Of a DNA stretch of 64,000 nt, positions 1-11,454 are shown piece by piece; positions within the stretch are counted from its first letter, which is position 1, and each line of letters opens with the position of its first letter. A program made the translations under genes and the position numbers. Source of the DNA: Carposina sasakii (Eukaryota; Arthropoda; Insecta; Lepidoptera; Carposinidae); contig CP053154.1 of NCBI GenBank assembly GCA_014607495.2, positions 5,952,001-6,016,000 of the forward strand, in the 5' to 3' direction. The notes under the pieces are model-generated. The model ran no database searches. It was not told the origin of the DNA and was given only the letters and a program-made list of their open reading frames with translations.

Positions 1-402
1 CATTAGATACTTAGATTTGACAAATTTTTGACAGTGCATGTCATGTGGTCTTGTCTTGGCAACATTTTACATGGAAATATTTTTGGTGGAGAGAAAAAAA
101 GTAAATACTGTTTAACAATTAAACTTTACATTCCTTACTTTATACCACGCCAGTTATCTCTTAGATAAATTTTAGTCTTGAAGTGTGTGCTAAGAATTTA
201 GGTATTTTTACATCAATATGGCACGTGTTTCCTACCTGTAAACAAGTAGTTCATTCCCACCGTTTTTTCCGTCTGAATACTGAATTGGCTGTTGACAACT
301 TGAAATGAGGTCACGTTATTTACCTGCCTATTGAATGTTTTATAAGCTTTTACTAAAATACAAAAAGATTATATTATAAAATCGAACTAATATATTGTAA
401 TA
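1..402. other. A+T-rich sequence, nothing recognised
   Basis: No open frame of note, repeat copy or hairpin was recognised before the Helitron that starts at 403. Confidence 0.5.
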
Positions 403-759
403 CTAGTGGACGCCCGCGACTCCGTCCGCGTGGACTACAGAAAAAAAAACAAAATATCGAAATTATCCGGGATAAAAACATTTTCCCGGAATAAAAAGTA
501 GCCTATATGTTAAGTGGAACCTGTCACATTATGTTCCTGAAAACTGCATCGAAATCGGTTCAGCCGTTTCTGAGATTAGCGTGCACATACACACAGACAA
601 ACAGATAAACCGACAAACAGACAAACCGACAAACAGACAAAATTTCAAAAATCATTGTTTTGGGTACTATTGCGTTGATAAAGGTATTCTATAATATTTT
701 TTCTTATATATCTTCCATGTACAGACAGCGATCTGTTACATTTTTATTTAATGTATAGA
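403..759 (-). mobile_element. Lep1-like non-autonomous Helitron, long form
   Basis: Read on the minus strand, the element starts with TC in TCTATACATT and ends with a GC-rich hairpin (core GCGGACGGAGTCGCGG) followed by CTAG and a host T, which is the Helitron end signature. The 3' CTAG lies at 403-406 on the plus strand. The body matches the other copies here, with a tract of about six 8-base units of the CAGACAAA/CCGACAAA type near 590-645. The 5' end is either 759 or 762. No protein is encoded, so mobility would depend on a Rep/helicase supplied elsewhere. Confidence 0.85.
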
Positions 760-2220
760 AGATAAACGTAAATATTTACGTGTGTGTGGGATATTATTTA
801 TGATCTTGCAGTTCTGGCTTTCCCATTTTGAGAACACAACTGTGTCTTCATGTATATAATGTATATATATTTACTAAGGTGTATAACTAAAAAATGAATA
901 AAAAGTGTAATCTTTATAACTTACTCCGAAATACTTTATTTCATGCGACATTAAAAAATATATTGTGCTGTAATAAAAAATATCCGGAATATCCAGTGAG
1001 AAACAAGTTCGCAGATGCTCCACATACTCAATGTTACGCAGAACATGAAGGAAGAAGAAAGCAGAGGTGGCCTAACAACGTCTGCTTGTAGACAAAAGTG
1101 TCACCGTTGCGTTTGCGTTGAGCGGATGACTCCACCGTAATTCTTTCGAGGGTTGTTTAGTGTTGGGTTTTTACTTGGAACTTTCAGTAGGTAGAGTCCT
1201 ACAGCTATCCTACAAATAGTCATTTTGTTTAGTCCTCCCAAGCGACAAATCCCAGCCGCAACTGAAATGGCACTGGTCGCGCACGCCACCTAGCTCGGCA
1301 GAGATGAAAGCGTCGTTCAGGGTACCATCATAAGTTATACAAAACAAATGCAAGGAAGAAGGCTCATTATGCAAAAGCAACACGGCAGCAATGCTTTGGC
1401 AAAATTGTATGGTTTGACAAATTTCTTTGTGATTGCTATTAAGTACCCAGTAAATTTTTTATTACCGATCGACGAAAATTGTAACATTTTTGCATTCGTA
1501 TTGCTTTAGCATACTTAATGTCAGCTCAGCCAGCGAGCAATTTAAGTTACGAATCGACATTTATATAATACGAGTATCTCCCATCTCCTCCAAGTCCTTT
1601 CATTACGTAGAATGTGGTCAAAATAACTTTTAAAGATAAAAAACATTATAATCATGATGGCAAAGTAAATTGATGATCTAACTAAGCAGTCCGTTATTTA
1701 ACAAGGTCTAAATGACTGCGTAAAAAATATGGTTGACAGTTTATGGAGCTTAATTCGCGCATCTTCATGGATACTATGTAGCTTATACGTAGCTACTAAG
1801 CAACTCGGTCAATAAAAGTGGGGGCTGACTTTTATTGATTACGTAAAAGCAATAGCAAACGGTGCGGAAAGCTTCGAGATCTTATGTTAAAAGTCGATGG
1901 TTGTGTTTGCAGAAAACAAGTTTAGTCTTAGTAAATCTAAGTACCTACTCAATTTGAATTACATTAGGAATTATGTATTAGTATAATAGTTAATTCTTCT
2001 CCTTTTATTTTATTACACTTTTGAAAACTGAAAACACATTATAGTAGAGCAGAGAAGTGTGTGATTTTCGGTATTTTTGAAATTGGAATACTCAGCACGT
2101 TTTTGTTCTTAGGATGTGCATGAAAGCAAGAAGGATGGTTATTGGATACAGCTTAATAAGGTTTTATTTAACGAAACAAATACCTAACACGTGAATTTGT
2201 TGGTAGGTACATAGAGTAAA
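760..2220. other. Intergenic or intronic, nothing recognised
   Basis: Mostly A+T-rich. A somewhat GC-richer patch lies at about 1090-1310, without a convincing coding frame. A 24-base word at 1836-1859 recurs exactly at 39287-39310. The small open frames here look like chance. Confidence 0.45.
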
Positions 2221-2233
2221 ACAAGTAGCTTGT
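2221..2233 (+). repeat. Target site duplication, left copy
   Basis: The 13 bases ACAAGTAGCTTGT recur at 3199-3211 immediately after the poly(A) of the intervening LINE. The left copy is the pre-insertion target. Confidence 0.85.
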
Positions 2234-3198
2234 ACATGCCGTAGAATATATTAGCTCTTTATCAAATGTTAATGGTAAAAAGTTTTTAATTCTATCCGAC
2301 TCTATGAGCGCCTTGCAATCCCTTTCTAACAAATCTATTTCTGCTTCTTATAATTATTTAATATATAAATTAAGAGATCTTGTACAAACTATTGTAAATA
2401 AATATGATGTCATTATTGAATTTTGCTGGGTACCAGCTCACTCTGGAGTTGTCGGTAATGAGTTAGTAGATATTCTAGCTCGATCCTGTGTAAATAGTAA
2501 AACATGTAATTATTTAGTCCCTTATACTGATTTAATATTAATTTTAAAAACAAACATGATAAAAAGATGGTCATTAGTATTAAACTCTTCCAGGGAATCT
2601 AAAGGGAAATGGTTAGAAATAATTCAACCAGTTCCTTCTACTATAGCGTGGTTCGAAGAGTCAAAAAAATTTTTAGGTCGAGATTTCATAACCTCACTTT
2701 GTAGACTTAGAATTGGACACTGTCATTTCCCATCTCACCTGTTTAGATTAAATTTGGTGAATAATAGTTTTTGTAAATATTGTGATAATAATTTTTGTGA
2801 CTTGCAACATATATTCTTTGTATGCCCAAACTTCATTTTGGAGCGTCTGCTATTCATTGCTTCTTGTTCAGATATTTTAAAATATGAAATTCCCAGTAAT
2901 GTACAGGAATTATTGAAGTATAGGGAGCTATACACTATAATATTTGAATTCATTATAAATACTGTAGGTAAAATTTAATTAATTCTAACTTTTTTTATTT
3001 TTATTTTGTTCTTTGTTCACAAATAATTTTCAGTAGTTTTTATTTCAAATAGTATGTTATTCGTTATTTATCTATTTCATAGTAATCTTTATTTGTTATA
3101 AGAATATTACCTGTTATTTGTTATTGTGTATTGAATTCTGGTTGGGCTGAAGGTATTGTATACCAATGCCCTTAATAAATTAATAAAAAAAAAAAAAA
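2234..3198 (+). mobile_element. 5'-truncated Jockey-like LINE
   Basis: A non-LTR retrotransposon copy reduced to its 3' end: the RNase H/C-terminal part of ORF2 (to the stop at 2978), about 200 bases of 3' untranslated sequence, AATAAA signals near 3173 and 3180, and a poly(A) run at about 3185-3199. It is bounded by a perfect 13-bp direct repeat, so both ends are defined. This is the usual product of incomplete target-primed reverse transcription. The clade call (Jockey/I/R1 group) rests on the RNase H followed by a CX2CX8HX4C cluster. Confidence 0.88.
2235..2978 (+). pseudogene. LINE ORF2 remnant: RNase H and C-terminal zinc-knuckle region
   Basis: The frame is open from the truncation point at 2235 (after an in-frame TAG at 2226) to the TAA ending at 2978. 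A Met at 2304 is internal, not a real start. The RNase H part shows the acidic residue of the HAVEYI segment, the Asp of SDSMSAL and the VPAHSG...NELVD segment with its His and last Asp. The first catalytic Asp and all of the reverse transcriptase and endonuclease domains are missing. Near the C terminus, about residues 160-180 from the Met, lies a CX2CX8HX4C cluster (FCKYC...CDLQHIFFVC), common in Jockey- and R1-like ORF2 tails. There are no internal stops, so the insertion may be fairly young. It cannot make a working retrotransposition protein. Confidence 0.88.
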
Positions 3199-3211
3199 AC
3201 AAGTAGCTTGT
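3199..3211 (+). repeat. Target site duplication, right copy
   Basis: Exact 13-base repeat of 2221-2233, directly downstream of the LINE poly(A). Confidence 0.85.
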
Positions 3212-3829
3212 GAACAGAACAAACGTAAAAGAACATCCGCTAGTTTATCTTTCATGTTAGTACCTAGGTAATAAAGCTCAGGAACTTAGGACTTCACCTA
3301 CAAGTTCGCATTTTGATCGGAGTCTCTAACTAAACTCTCAAGAGCCATTACATCAAACGCCAGCGTGAACTGTAAAAAATTATGTTATTCCGCCTCGTAG
3401 CTCTATCACGAAATACGTGCGCATGGGCATGCTCAAGTAATTTTGACGTTAGCGTTACAGATTATAAGGTAGGTAAGTACATCGAGATGTGCAATGAAAT
3501 TTTTTATCCGGATAGGTACCAAAGAATGCTTTACTGATAATTTCTGAGATGAGATCAAGGATTCATTTCGAGCATTATAGAAGGTATTATATATTCTATA
3601 ACCTTATGTTAAATAAACTATGTGCTTATCTACACCTACCAACTGGAAAAAATGGGTAGGTATGATGGATGATAAATTAATTACCTATCTATTATTAAAT
3701 ATTTACAAAAACCTAACATCACGTAAAAACATCAAGAATAGGTATCCCTTATTAACTTGACGCGCAAATAAAATAGGCTGGAAAACGTGGAAAAAGTTAA
3801 CAATTAAAAAAGTATCACATACTACGCCG
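3212..3829. other. A+T-rich, nothing recognised
   Basis: No gene, repeat copy or clear secondary structure was seen. TAGGTAC-type words are frequent, as in the rest of the window. Confidence 0.45.
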
Positions 3830-4090
3830 CATAGTCCGGCAACGCCATCTATCTTCCCAACGTGGTACTAGTAAAGACCACGTTCACTACATGCGCACAT
3901 AGAAGTAATCGTAGAAAAAACTAGCACACTATCGCAGAGTTACAGTGTCTTACGTGTCCGTACGTAAGCAACCGCGGAACCGACCAAGATGGCTGACAGG
4001 CTGACATTGGCAATGGCGGGTCGACGACCTCGCAGCCTTCGAGCTTAGATCCAGCATTAGAGAGGTTGTTTTCCGCCGAGTTTTATTTTG
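3830..4090 (+). promoter_or_regulatory. GC- and CpG-rich island with a 19-codon open frame
   Basis: Base composition rises sharply against the A+T-rich surroundings. An AAGATGGC word (similar to a YY1/Pho site) holds the ATG of a 19-codon frame at 3989-4048 (MADRLTLAMAGRRPRSLRA). Just upstream is the inverted repeat CTTACGT...ACGTAAG around 3950-3969. This could be the promoter or first exon of an unseen gene, or a GC-rich repeat. There is no direct proof of transcription. Confidence 0.22.
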
Positions 4091-4442
4091 TAGGTGACTG
4101 TTTTGTTTGCTAATATTAGTTGCGTGGGTAGATTATAACCTAGTTTCGATTGTCAATCAGTTATTTTGTTCTTGCGCTAGAGCTTTTTAATTTACAACTC
4201 TAGCTTGTAGAGGATATGTTTTGCCTGTTTCGAACTTTTCCCTTGTTATTAGTTACTAAAGGGGTTATTAAATAGGGGTAGATTGTGCTGTACAAGTTGG
4301 TAGCAAAAGTAGAGCCACAAAAAATTATTTTTAGTTACCTACCTATCCCAGTGTCGTATTAGTAAAGTAGACATAGTGCTTACATAAATACATCTACCAA
4401 GCCAATTATATGTGCAATAGTGCCTACAATTCACTCTTCATG

Positions 4443-4712
4443 TTATACATACATACATATAATCACGCCTTTATCCCTTACGGGGTAGGCAGAGCACCAA
4501 GGGTAGATAGAACCATATGGTGCCACTTCTGACCAAGTTTAAAGGTATAGTTGAGATGTACAAGTTCGCTTAGTAGTGACAGGGGGTCAGCTCATCATCC
4601 CCTACAAAACACCAAGACCCCCTTGTCCCTCTACTGACTCATACAGTATGCCCGGAAAGAGAAGCAGCTGTAGTATTATACTTTTTTTCACTCCCAGAGC
4701 AGCATAGAAGAA
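4443..4712 (-). repeat. Repeat A, near full length (SINE/LINE-tail-like)
   Basis: This unit of about 270 bases recurs at 40085-40370 (inverted) and in rearranged form near 37740 and 38440. On the minus strand it ends in a run of TATG/ATGT units (4443-4460), like the simple-repeat tails of retroposed elements. No coding frame was found. Class assignment is inference. Confidence 0.65.
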
Positions 4713-5776
4713 TATCATGTCATACATATTTCATAAATAAAAAAACCATGCAACACGGATACATAAATAAATATTACTTAGATCCAATATTCACGTAATG
4801 GCGGCACACTAGCTCCGTCAAGCGGCCGGCGCGGTAACCGCGGAATGTGGCGCGCTAACGGTACTCTTGCCGCGAAAAAACCAAGTTCACTACCGCAGAT
4901 TGCAAGGCATTACCGCTCGGTTACGTCGCCATTACACTAAGTATTACACAAGTTATATGACATTATTATATATAGCGTTTTATATGCGTTTTATACTGGG
5001 ATTAAGGGGGATTTTGCCTATAATAGAATTTGTGGTGCGCCAGTCATTAAATAGACTATACGACCGCTTGGATTGGGAGAAATATCATGGTCTGTAAAAT
5101 CTTTATCTAGGTACTCTTAAGGTTATTTTTATCCACAATCAGAGTACCTATTGTGATATATACCATTATTATTAAATATAGGGGATAGTAAAATATTACA
5201 ATCATAAAAAAACATGATAGAGTCTTTCTTGACATGAGCTGTTAGCGAAGTAGTTGGTTGATTTTTTTTTCAAATCTTTTGGGTATAAAGGTATAATGTT
5301 AGATAGTATAGTACTATAATTATGATTAAAATTGGGCTAAATTATGTTTTTCCGGATCCGAGATTAAAGTGAAAGTAAAGTATACTACTTATACTATATT
5401 AAGTTCAGTATTTATAAATTAACCTCTATTTGTATAGGTATGATAAGCATTGTTATTGATTGAAAGTAAATTCACCCAACTAACATACCCACAAACGCCC
5501 ATAAATTCCTTCATTCGTAATAAATCATTCGCTGAAAGGGGGGAAACTCGGTTCAATGGTAAATAAAGTACAAGTTTTATCCAACTCGGCACAGCATTAC
5601 GCTTGCGATGCAGTTATTTTACAAGAAACATCCGGTGGGCTTCTTGCTCTTGATTGAAATATGTCAAGGTTCCATGTGAAATGGAAAAACCATTTTGAGC
5701 AAGCTTTCGCGAATTTGAGAATTAGGCTGACTCTTCTCTTCCACTGATAAGATAGGTGGAGTTTTTACAAATTAAC
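4713..5776. other. Mostly A+T-rich, with a GC-rich block at 4800-4930
   Basis: The block around 4800-4930 is rich in CpG and includes CGGTAACCGCGG. A 76-codon frame begins at 4867 with a basic N terminus (MPRKNQVHYRRLQG), but its second half is ordinary A+T-rich sequence, so it is probably not a gene. The rest holds nothing recognised. Confidence 0.35.
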
Positions 5777-5971
5777 GACTAAAACAGGGGTTCCTAAACT
5801 TTTTTCTCATAGACCCCCTTCAAAAGTTAACTGGTGGACCCCCTACAGGCCTACACCACATACGAATTCATTGTGAACCCCCATTTTTTCACGTCAACGT
5901 AGACCCCCATCGAGACTCCTGTGGACCCCTGGGGGTCCACCTAGACCATTTAGGGAACCACTGGGCTAAAA
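5777..5971. mobile_element. hAT-like MITE with 8-bp target duplication
   Basis: The element at 5785-5963 (179 bases) has ends CAGGGGTTCCTAAAC and GGGAACCACTG, the CAG(G/T)GGTTC type of hAT termini. It is flanked by GACTAAAA (5777-5784) and GGCTAAAA (5964-5971), a 7-of-8 match, as expected for an aged hAT target duplication. Internally it is rich in GGACCCCC/GACCCCC words. Non-autonomous, no open frame. Confidence 0.82.
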
Positions 5972-6461
5972 GGATCTGGATTTTGAGGTAATTAAGTATC
6001 TACCTACTTACCTAGATACTAACATATAAAAGACTAAAAGCCAAAAGACATTAGGTACCTATTAGATTTGTTGTCTCTGAAATAACTTGATGTTATTCTG
6101 GAAGAAAATCTTACCTACGCTGTTGTTCCTATAAATTTTATAGTGAATATAAAAGGAGTTGCAACCAGCTAATAACCTTTCTACGGAACACAATCTACAC
6201 TAGAACTAGGCACACTTTAGTCGAATTATCTTCAGCGATCTTGAACATATTACTGCTGTTATGACGTGAGAACCATTGTGGCGGCTCACTAATCGTGGGT
6301 AAATCGCAGACATTTTACTCTTAAAATGTTAATTAGTTACTTTGTACGTGTTTATTTCTCATTTCCATGCGAACATTGCTCGAATAGCCGAATATTACGA
6401 ATGTGGGAGTTAAAGTGGAGTGACTATTGCAGTAAAGCCAATTAATATAAACATACATACA

Positions 6462-6463
<2 letters not shown>
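5972..6463. other. Nothing recognised
   Basis: A+T-rich sequence leading up to the (CA)n microsatellite. No supported gene. Confidence 0.45.

Positions 6464-6504
<41 letters not shown>
6464..6504. repeat. (CA)n microsatellite
   Basis: About 20 uninterrupted CA units. It abuts a copy of repeat B and may have grown from that element's simple-repeat tail. Minus-strand translation gives poly Cys-Val, so the open frame across it is an artefact. Confidence 0.97.
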
Positions 6505-6506
<2 letters not shown>

Positions 6507-7080
6507 CTCTGGTCCAGGGTAGCCAGAACTGTAGAAACATGAAGGAGATCTCACAGCCACGTTTAACATAATGACGACAGATGTAAATGATCAGTGACAT
6601 GTTCCTAGCTTATCGCCTGAGAGAATGCTCAAGTTCTTTAGGCGACTCCTACGACATGCACGGAAAGATATACAGCTGATGTATTCTATACAGGATGTTT
6701 TTTCGTTGCCACCCTTAACGAAGGGTACGTACTCTATACAACAAATAAAGTAAGTTTATGCCAAAAAATGCTGGGAAACGATGTAAATTTTTAAGATTTT
6801 CTTATTATTTCATGATCGGGCGAAATTTATAGTGTCCAGTGTTTATGCTAGTTTTTTCATAGACACATATTAATTATTTCTCGTAAAAAAATCTTGCTAC
6901 ACGCGTCAATGTGCATTTATGCAGAAAAACGCAGAACCCTAATATATTGGAAACCAGACACTTCCCAGGTATGCTTCCATGGAGTAAAATGATCGTGATG
7001 ATGAGGAAATTCCGTAGTTTTCGGGAACGTTGACGACCAAAAATCATCCTGTGTAGTATAGCTATTATAGTTAAGCCCCG
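6505..7080 (-). repeat. Repeat B copy, split by a MITE
   Basis: The left part (6505-6690) shares long stretches with copies at 25140-25345, 34630-34830 and 56185-56360, including TCAGTGAC and CTTATCGCCTGAGAGAATG. It stops at GATGTATTCTATA where a MITE has entered, and the short tail AAGCCCCGCA appears on the far side (about 7073-7082). Confidence 0.7.
6691..7051 (-). mobile_element. TA-flanked MITE, family 1 (361 bases)
   Basis: The ends are CAGGATGTTTTTTCGTTG and AAAATCATCCTG. Three other copies occur here (11933, 25693, 46961). The left flank is TA and the right flank has decayed to TG. It lies inside a repeat B copy. The TA target suggests a Tc1/mariner-type source, but no transposase is present to prove it. 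Confidence 0.85.
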
Positions 7081-7082
7081 CA

Positions 7083-7738
7083 AAGGAAGCCAAATTGTTT
7101 TTAAATATTAACTAAACAAAAAATATAATATATTTCCATTTTTCTATAAGTACAAATATTGTCTGCTGGCCAGTAACATGTAACGTGAATCTCCGATAGA
7201 TAACTGTTCTACTGATGTTGAAGCAAACAAAATACATACTAAAATTTTATCTTCTGTCATTAGATTATCATAATAAAAACCTAAATTAATTGTCTTTATT
7301 TACCACATTATTATACAACACTCAGTACAAAATAAATATCACGTTAGTGACTTTAACCAGGGAATAAAATATAGAGTAAGCAGTCGACAGCTAAGACACA
7401 CGTAATTTTTTGTTTGAATAGCGAAAGCTCCGACTTTTCCGGCCTGTCTTGCCTCCGTGGCCAATACCCATTAATTAAACGGCTTCCGAGTACCTGCCTT
7501 GTGTGAATGGACTCAAAATAGAGTTATGTCATTATTGTAGGCAATTTGTAAGCATTTCGCTTTATTAAACATGTTGTATTTATTTTATACCTAGACTAGG
7601 ATGATAGGTAGGTAAGGTAAAGTATATACACCATAACATAAAATATTTTTTTTCTTTATAGCGCTGCCTATTAAGACGATGTTTTCATAGTCTGAGACAT
7701 CTGAGAATGATGTGGCAAACATCATTAAATCGTTAAGA
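7083..7738. other. Nothing recognised
   Basis: A+T-rich sequence without coding or repeat signal that I can support. Confidence 0.45.
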
Positions 7739-7840
7739 TTTGGTTTCCTATATAGCGTCCGGTACGCGCTCTTTACGTTGCCGACATGTGAAATGTTCTT
7801 TCAATGTCGGTCCGCTACACCGCTATATTATGCCACCAAA
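7739..7840. mobile_element. Small MITE-like unit with imperfect terminal inverted repeats
   Basis: Ends TTTGGTTTCCTATATAGCG and CGCTATATTATGCCACCAAA form an imperfect inverted repeat. Parts (GGTTTCCTA..ATAGCG, CTCTTTACG.TGCCGA) recur at 31885-32000. No clear target duplication. Confidence 0.45.
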
Positions 7841-10250
7841 GCTTTTCCAAGATATATCAGTAGCTCATTGTTTTAAATTGTCTGAACGTTAACCCATCTA
7901 AGTACTAATTTATATGAATATAACTTAACCTTATCATTGCTTTACTGAGCTCCTAAATAAAAAAAGAGTTTACATTACAAAACACCTGCACTTATACAAT
8001 CCTTACCAATAAAAGGATCAAATGAAATTCACCATTTAATCATCCAATTTTATGCCGCCATGGTATTCATTTCAATTTAAATAGTTTTTAACAATACTTC
8101 CATGATAACTTTCTTTTTAATGTCTCTATAATAACTCAATGTTCCAATTCGTTTTAACAAACGACCACTCACATCCACTTGCACCTGTCAACAATCTTCT
8201 ACCATAAAAATAATACTGATCAGATGCCATGTATAGGAAGATTCATTACTACTAACCAATTTTGAGGCAGGTATTTGAAATATCCTTTACTCGAGCCACT
8301 ACAAATTGAACCCTAAAACTGATTCACGAACACAATATTTCCACTGGTCGCAGTCAAGCGAAATGACCTATATTTTGTAGCATATGGGTCGATGAAGCAG
8401 CTGATGGTAGGTCAAGAATGGGTTACTAAGGCCATAATTTTGGACGCCATTATCGCATATTGATTTGTTCTGTTTCCAAAGGCTTGCTTAAGGCGAGGGA
8501 TGCTAATAAGGTGTTTAGTTTCTTCGAGTTTTGCACCTTGTGCTATCAGATTTTTTCGATCGAAAAAGGTTTTATTGAAAAAGCGTTGGACAGGTGTCGG
8601 GTATCGCTGATTTCGATTTCGTTTTGGTTTTTTGGCAATGATTGTGTATCTTTTCTTTTGGGCTAAAAAAAATTAAAACAAGAGCTTTCGTAACTTTAAG
8701 TGCCTTTTTCCTAATATATGATACCTACTTGTATTATTATGTCATGAAAGGCAATGAAAAGTGAACAGTGAACCGATGTAAGTACTATTATAGTACTACT
8801 TTAGACTATAGTAACAAAGATCGTAGATCTAGTATTCGCATCAGTGAGCAAAGAGTAAATCGTGAGTTTGTCCACATAGACCATCAACGTTTATAGAGCT
8901 GAACCTTGTTCTTTAGTCGATTATCATTATCTATCAATGATTGATCAAATTTTTATGTAGGTACCTATTAATGACTTACTTTATTATCAATATACTGTTA
9001 GAGGTATGTATATATTTGAGGTATATATCTCTACATATATATTTGAGGTATATACAGGTTTATTTATTCTGCAGTAGGTACAGCTTGTATGGAGGCAAAA
9101 AAGAAATCCTCATTTTTTTATATCTATAGGTACAGGTCAACAATACAATAGATCTAAGAGGAAGTTATCAAAGCAGTAGTGTAGCAAGAAAAGTTGAGTT
9201 TTCGTAAAAATAATTTTGGCTTCTAGAATCTGCTTAGCTAGCATAAAACATATTACAATACTGTTTCTTTGACCATCTACGCAGTGTAATATCTACCGTC
9301 ATGTATGGCAAGGCATATGCAGACTCTGCGATGCTTTGTATCTACCGCACCTGCAGCGTATTCCCACGATACGTCGTCGGTAATAGCGTTTTATTTACTT
9401 GCTTTTAATGTGTGAGGTAAGTATTGTGATGCTATATTCATTAGCTTAGAAAATTGTGATTAAGATACACCTTAAGCTTCTTTCTTTTTGTTGGCCATTA
9501 TAAGTCAGGGCGGCTAAGCCACGATTAGGATATTACAAGAAAATGGCATTTTCTATATTTATCTCCATTCATATACGAGTATTTAGTATTTAGTTATTCA
9601 TACAACAATGCAAAGGAGACATAAAACCTCGTAGACAACCTGCATGATGTCTTAGGCCTTAGAGACCATTATCGAGCTAAGTAAGGTGTGTAAAGTGAAA
9701 AACAAGAGAGAGATAAATTTATGAATAAAATGGGCCCGTTTATTGACTTAAAGTTAATATAGAATCTTCAATAGTGTAGGTATTCGTAATTTATTGCTCA
9801 TTACCTATTTAATATTTTTGCTAATTAATAAACTTCCTTATCACAATCGGAACCACAAATTATACAATCTGTGCAGTGCCGTGTGATGCAACAGAATGTG
9901 GTTTAATGCACTTACAAATTAACATAATCGACAAACTGGTGTAGATTTTTATCTTTATTGTGTTTATTTTTCATTTATATTGCTATTTGATGGGCCTGTG
10001 AGACCACCTGAGCAGAGGTTAACAGATAAAATGTGATTTTGATCGTGTTGCACTTCCCACTGCACGAGAAGGAAACTTTTTAAAATCTAAGTAGCATTAT
10101 AAAAAATTACGATTTACAAGTTTTTAATGAAGGTCTTTGAATAACAGATTTATTTATTCTCTATTCTCCTTGATATTTCATTATACACCCATGTTATTTA
10201 TTAATTTTGTTTTTTACATAAAGTCATAACTATTTTAAAATAATAAGTAG
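7841..10250. other. Long A+T-rich stretch, no supported gene
   Basis: Several open frames of 60-70 codons occur but look like chance. A short imperfect repeat of TATATTTGAGGTATATA type lies at 9005-9055. Nothing else recognised. Confidence 0.45.
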
Positions 10251-10527
10251 ATTAATATAATCCGTTAGGATATGGTTGATCGTTTCATCTTTAAACATTG
10301 TGCTGAGGGATTCAGCTTTGTTTGCCGAGATTTGGCTAGTGTATAGCTATCGGGATGAAGAATAACGTTGCCAATATGTAATTTAGAAAAGAGATGGTAA
10401 AATTTGTCATCCGAGTAATTGACCCGGTGGCTTACTGGTTATAGCGGCTGGCACGGTTTGCAGTGGTCGTGGGTTCGATTTCCACTCGGGTAAAGAATTT
10501 TTTCCATTTTCTTTATTAATAATTTTA
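10251..10527 (+). mobile_element. SINE-like unit: conserved module plus tRNA-like cassette
   Basis: The first ~165 bases match, with few differences, a minus-strand copy at 58043-58212. The module is followed by a tRNA-like segment (10421-10492) and a T-rich tail ATTTTTTCCATTTTCTTTA that also follows the cassette in the other copies. Placing the tRNA-like part after the conserved module differs from the usual SINE order, in which the tRNA head is first. Confidence 0.65.
10421..10492 (+). other. tRNA-like sequence (pol III box A/B-like), not a functional tRNA
   Basis: Acceptor-like ACCCGG pairs with TCGGGT, and a T-arm with stem GTGGG/TCCAC surrounds TTCGATT, giving a good box B (GGTTCGATTTC). 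The D-arm is weak and there is no good anticodon stem, so I read it as SINE-type tRNA-derived sequence. Confidence 0.65.
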
Positions 10528-11454
10528 TAGATACACATTAATAAAACATCCGGTTTACCTATCCCAATCCAATTTTCCCACGACCAATATCAGCTTTCAC
10601 TACACATTGATTCAAAATTTTGGAAAAAAAAACTATTGTCTACCATTTTTTACTTATTATAAAAAGTGAATATAAAATCTCGCTTTCGATTTCCGTCCGG
10701 GTCCGAGGCGCCATCTGGTGGTACCCTTGTCATGTGTTTGTTTGGATTAGATGTTTTTATCCTCCGGAAGTGGCTCTCTATCACTTGCATGTGGTTTAAT
10801 TTTATGCATTATAGTGGGATCACAAAATGCTTAATGGTATAAATCTACAGGTGGGATGTTGGGATACTTAACAAGTTTTCGGTGATTATTGGTTTATAAG
10901 GTATACTTATAATTTTAAATAACTGAACATGGTTTTTTGGCATAAGTGATAGTTATAAAAATATTGGACCATATTGTATGGGAGGTGATTTTGTATTTGT
11001 ATCATACGTAGGTAGTTCTTTATCCTGCAGCACATGCAGGTGATGTTGATACCTATACAGACTTACTCTATCTTTACACAATGTATCGTTACTAAATAAA
11101 CAGTTTCACCGGATCCACTTTTATGAACTGCTTTCGCAACTTTGTACAGATTTTAAATATTTTATTACCATTTTAGCTATCATATAATTAAGTTTCATGT
11201 TAGGGCATACTTTGTAGGACTTTTATGGCTCCCCGTATAATAAAACTGTGAACCGTTGAAACTAATTACATACCTATTTTTTATCGTAAATTATACTAAC
11301 ATAGAGTCTGTCTGGGTCAGCCTGTTTTAATATTTTTAGTTCTTTAGTTTTACGAAAGTAAAAAACGTCATCCAAACAAAATAGTATACTCGTAAGTAGA
11401 TGAAAGATGCCTGTGGTGATTTGGGACTTCACTAGAATACAGCTACGAGTACAT
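10528..11454. other. Nothing recognised
   Basis: A+T-rich sequence without supported features. Confidence 0.45.

Noticed and set aside
590..645. CRISPR-like array
   Set aside because: Direct 8-base units without spacers, located inside a Helitron and variable between copies; the genome is eukaryotic.
6333..6569. 78-codon minus-strand frame with Cys-Val repeats
   Set aside because: Produced by the (CA)n microsatellite.
10421..10492. Functional tRNA gene
   Set aside because: Acceptor and T-arms are good but the anticodon stem does not form, and the segment belongs to a repeated module. Same for 57968-58042, 12700-12766, 40880-40970, 41930-41990 and 62600-62665.
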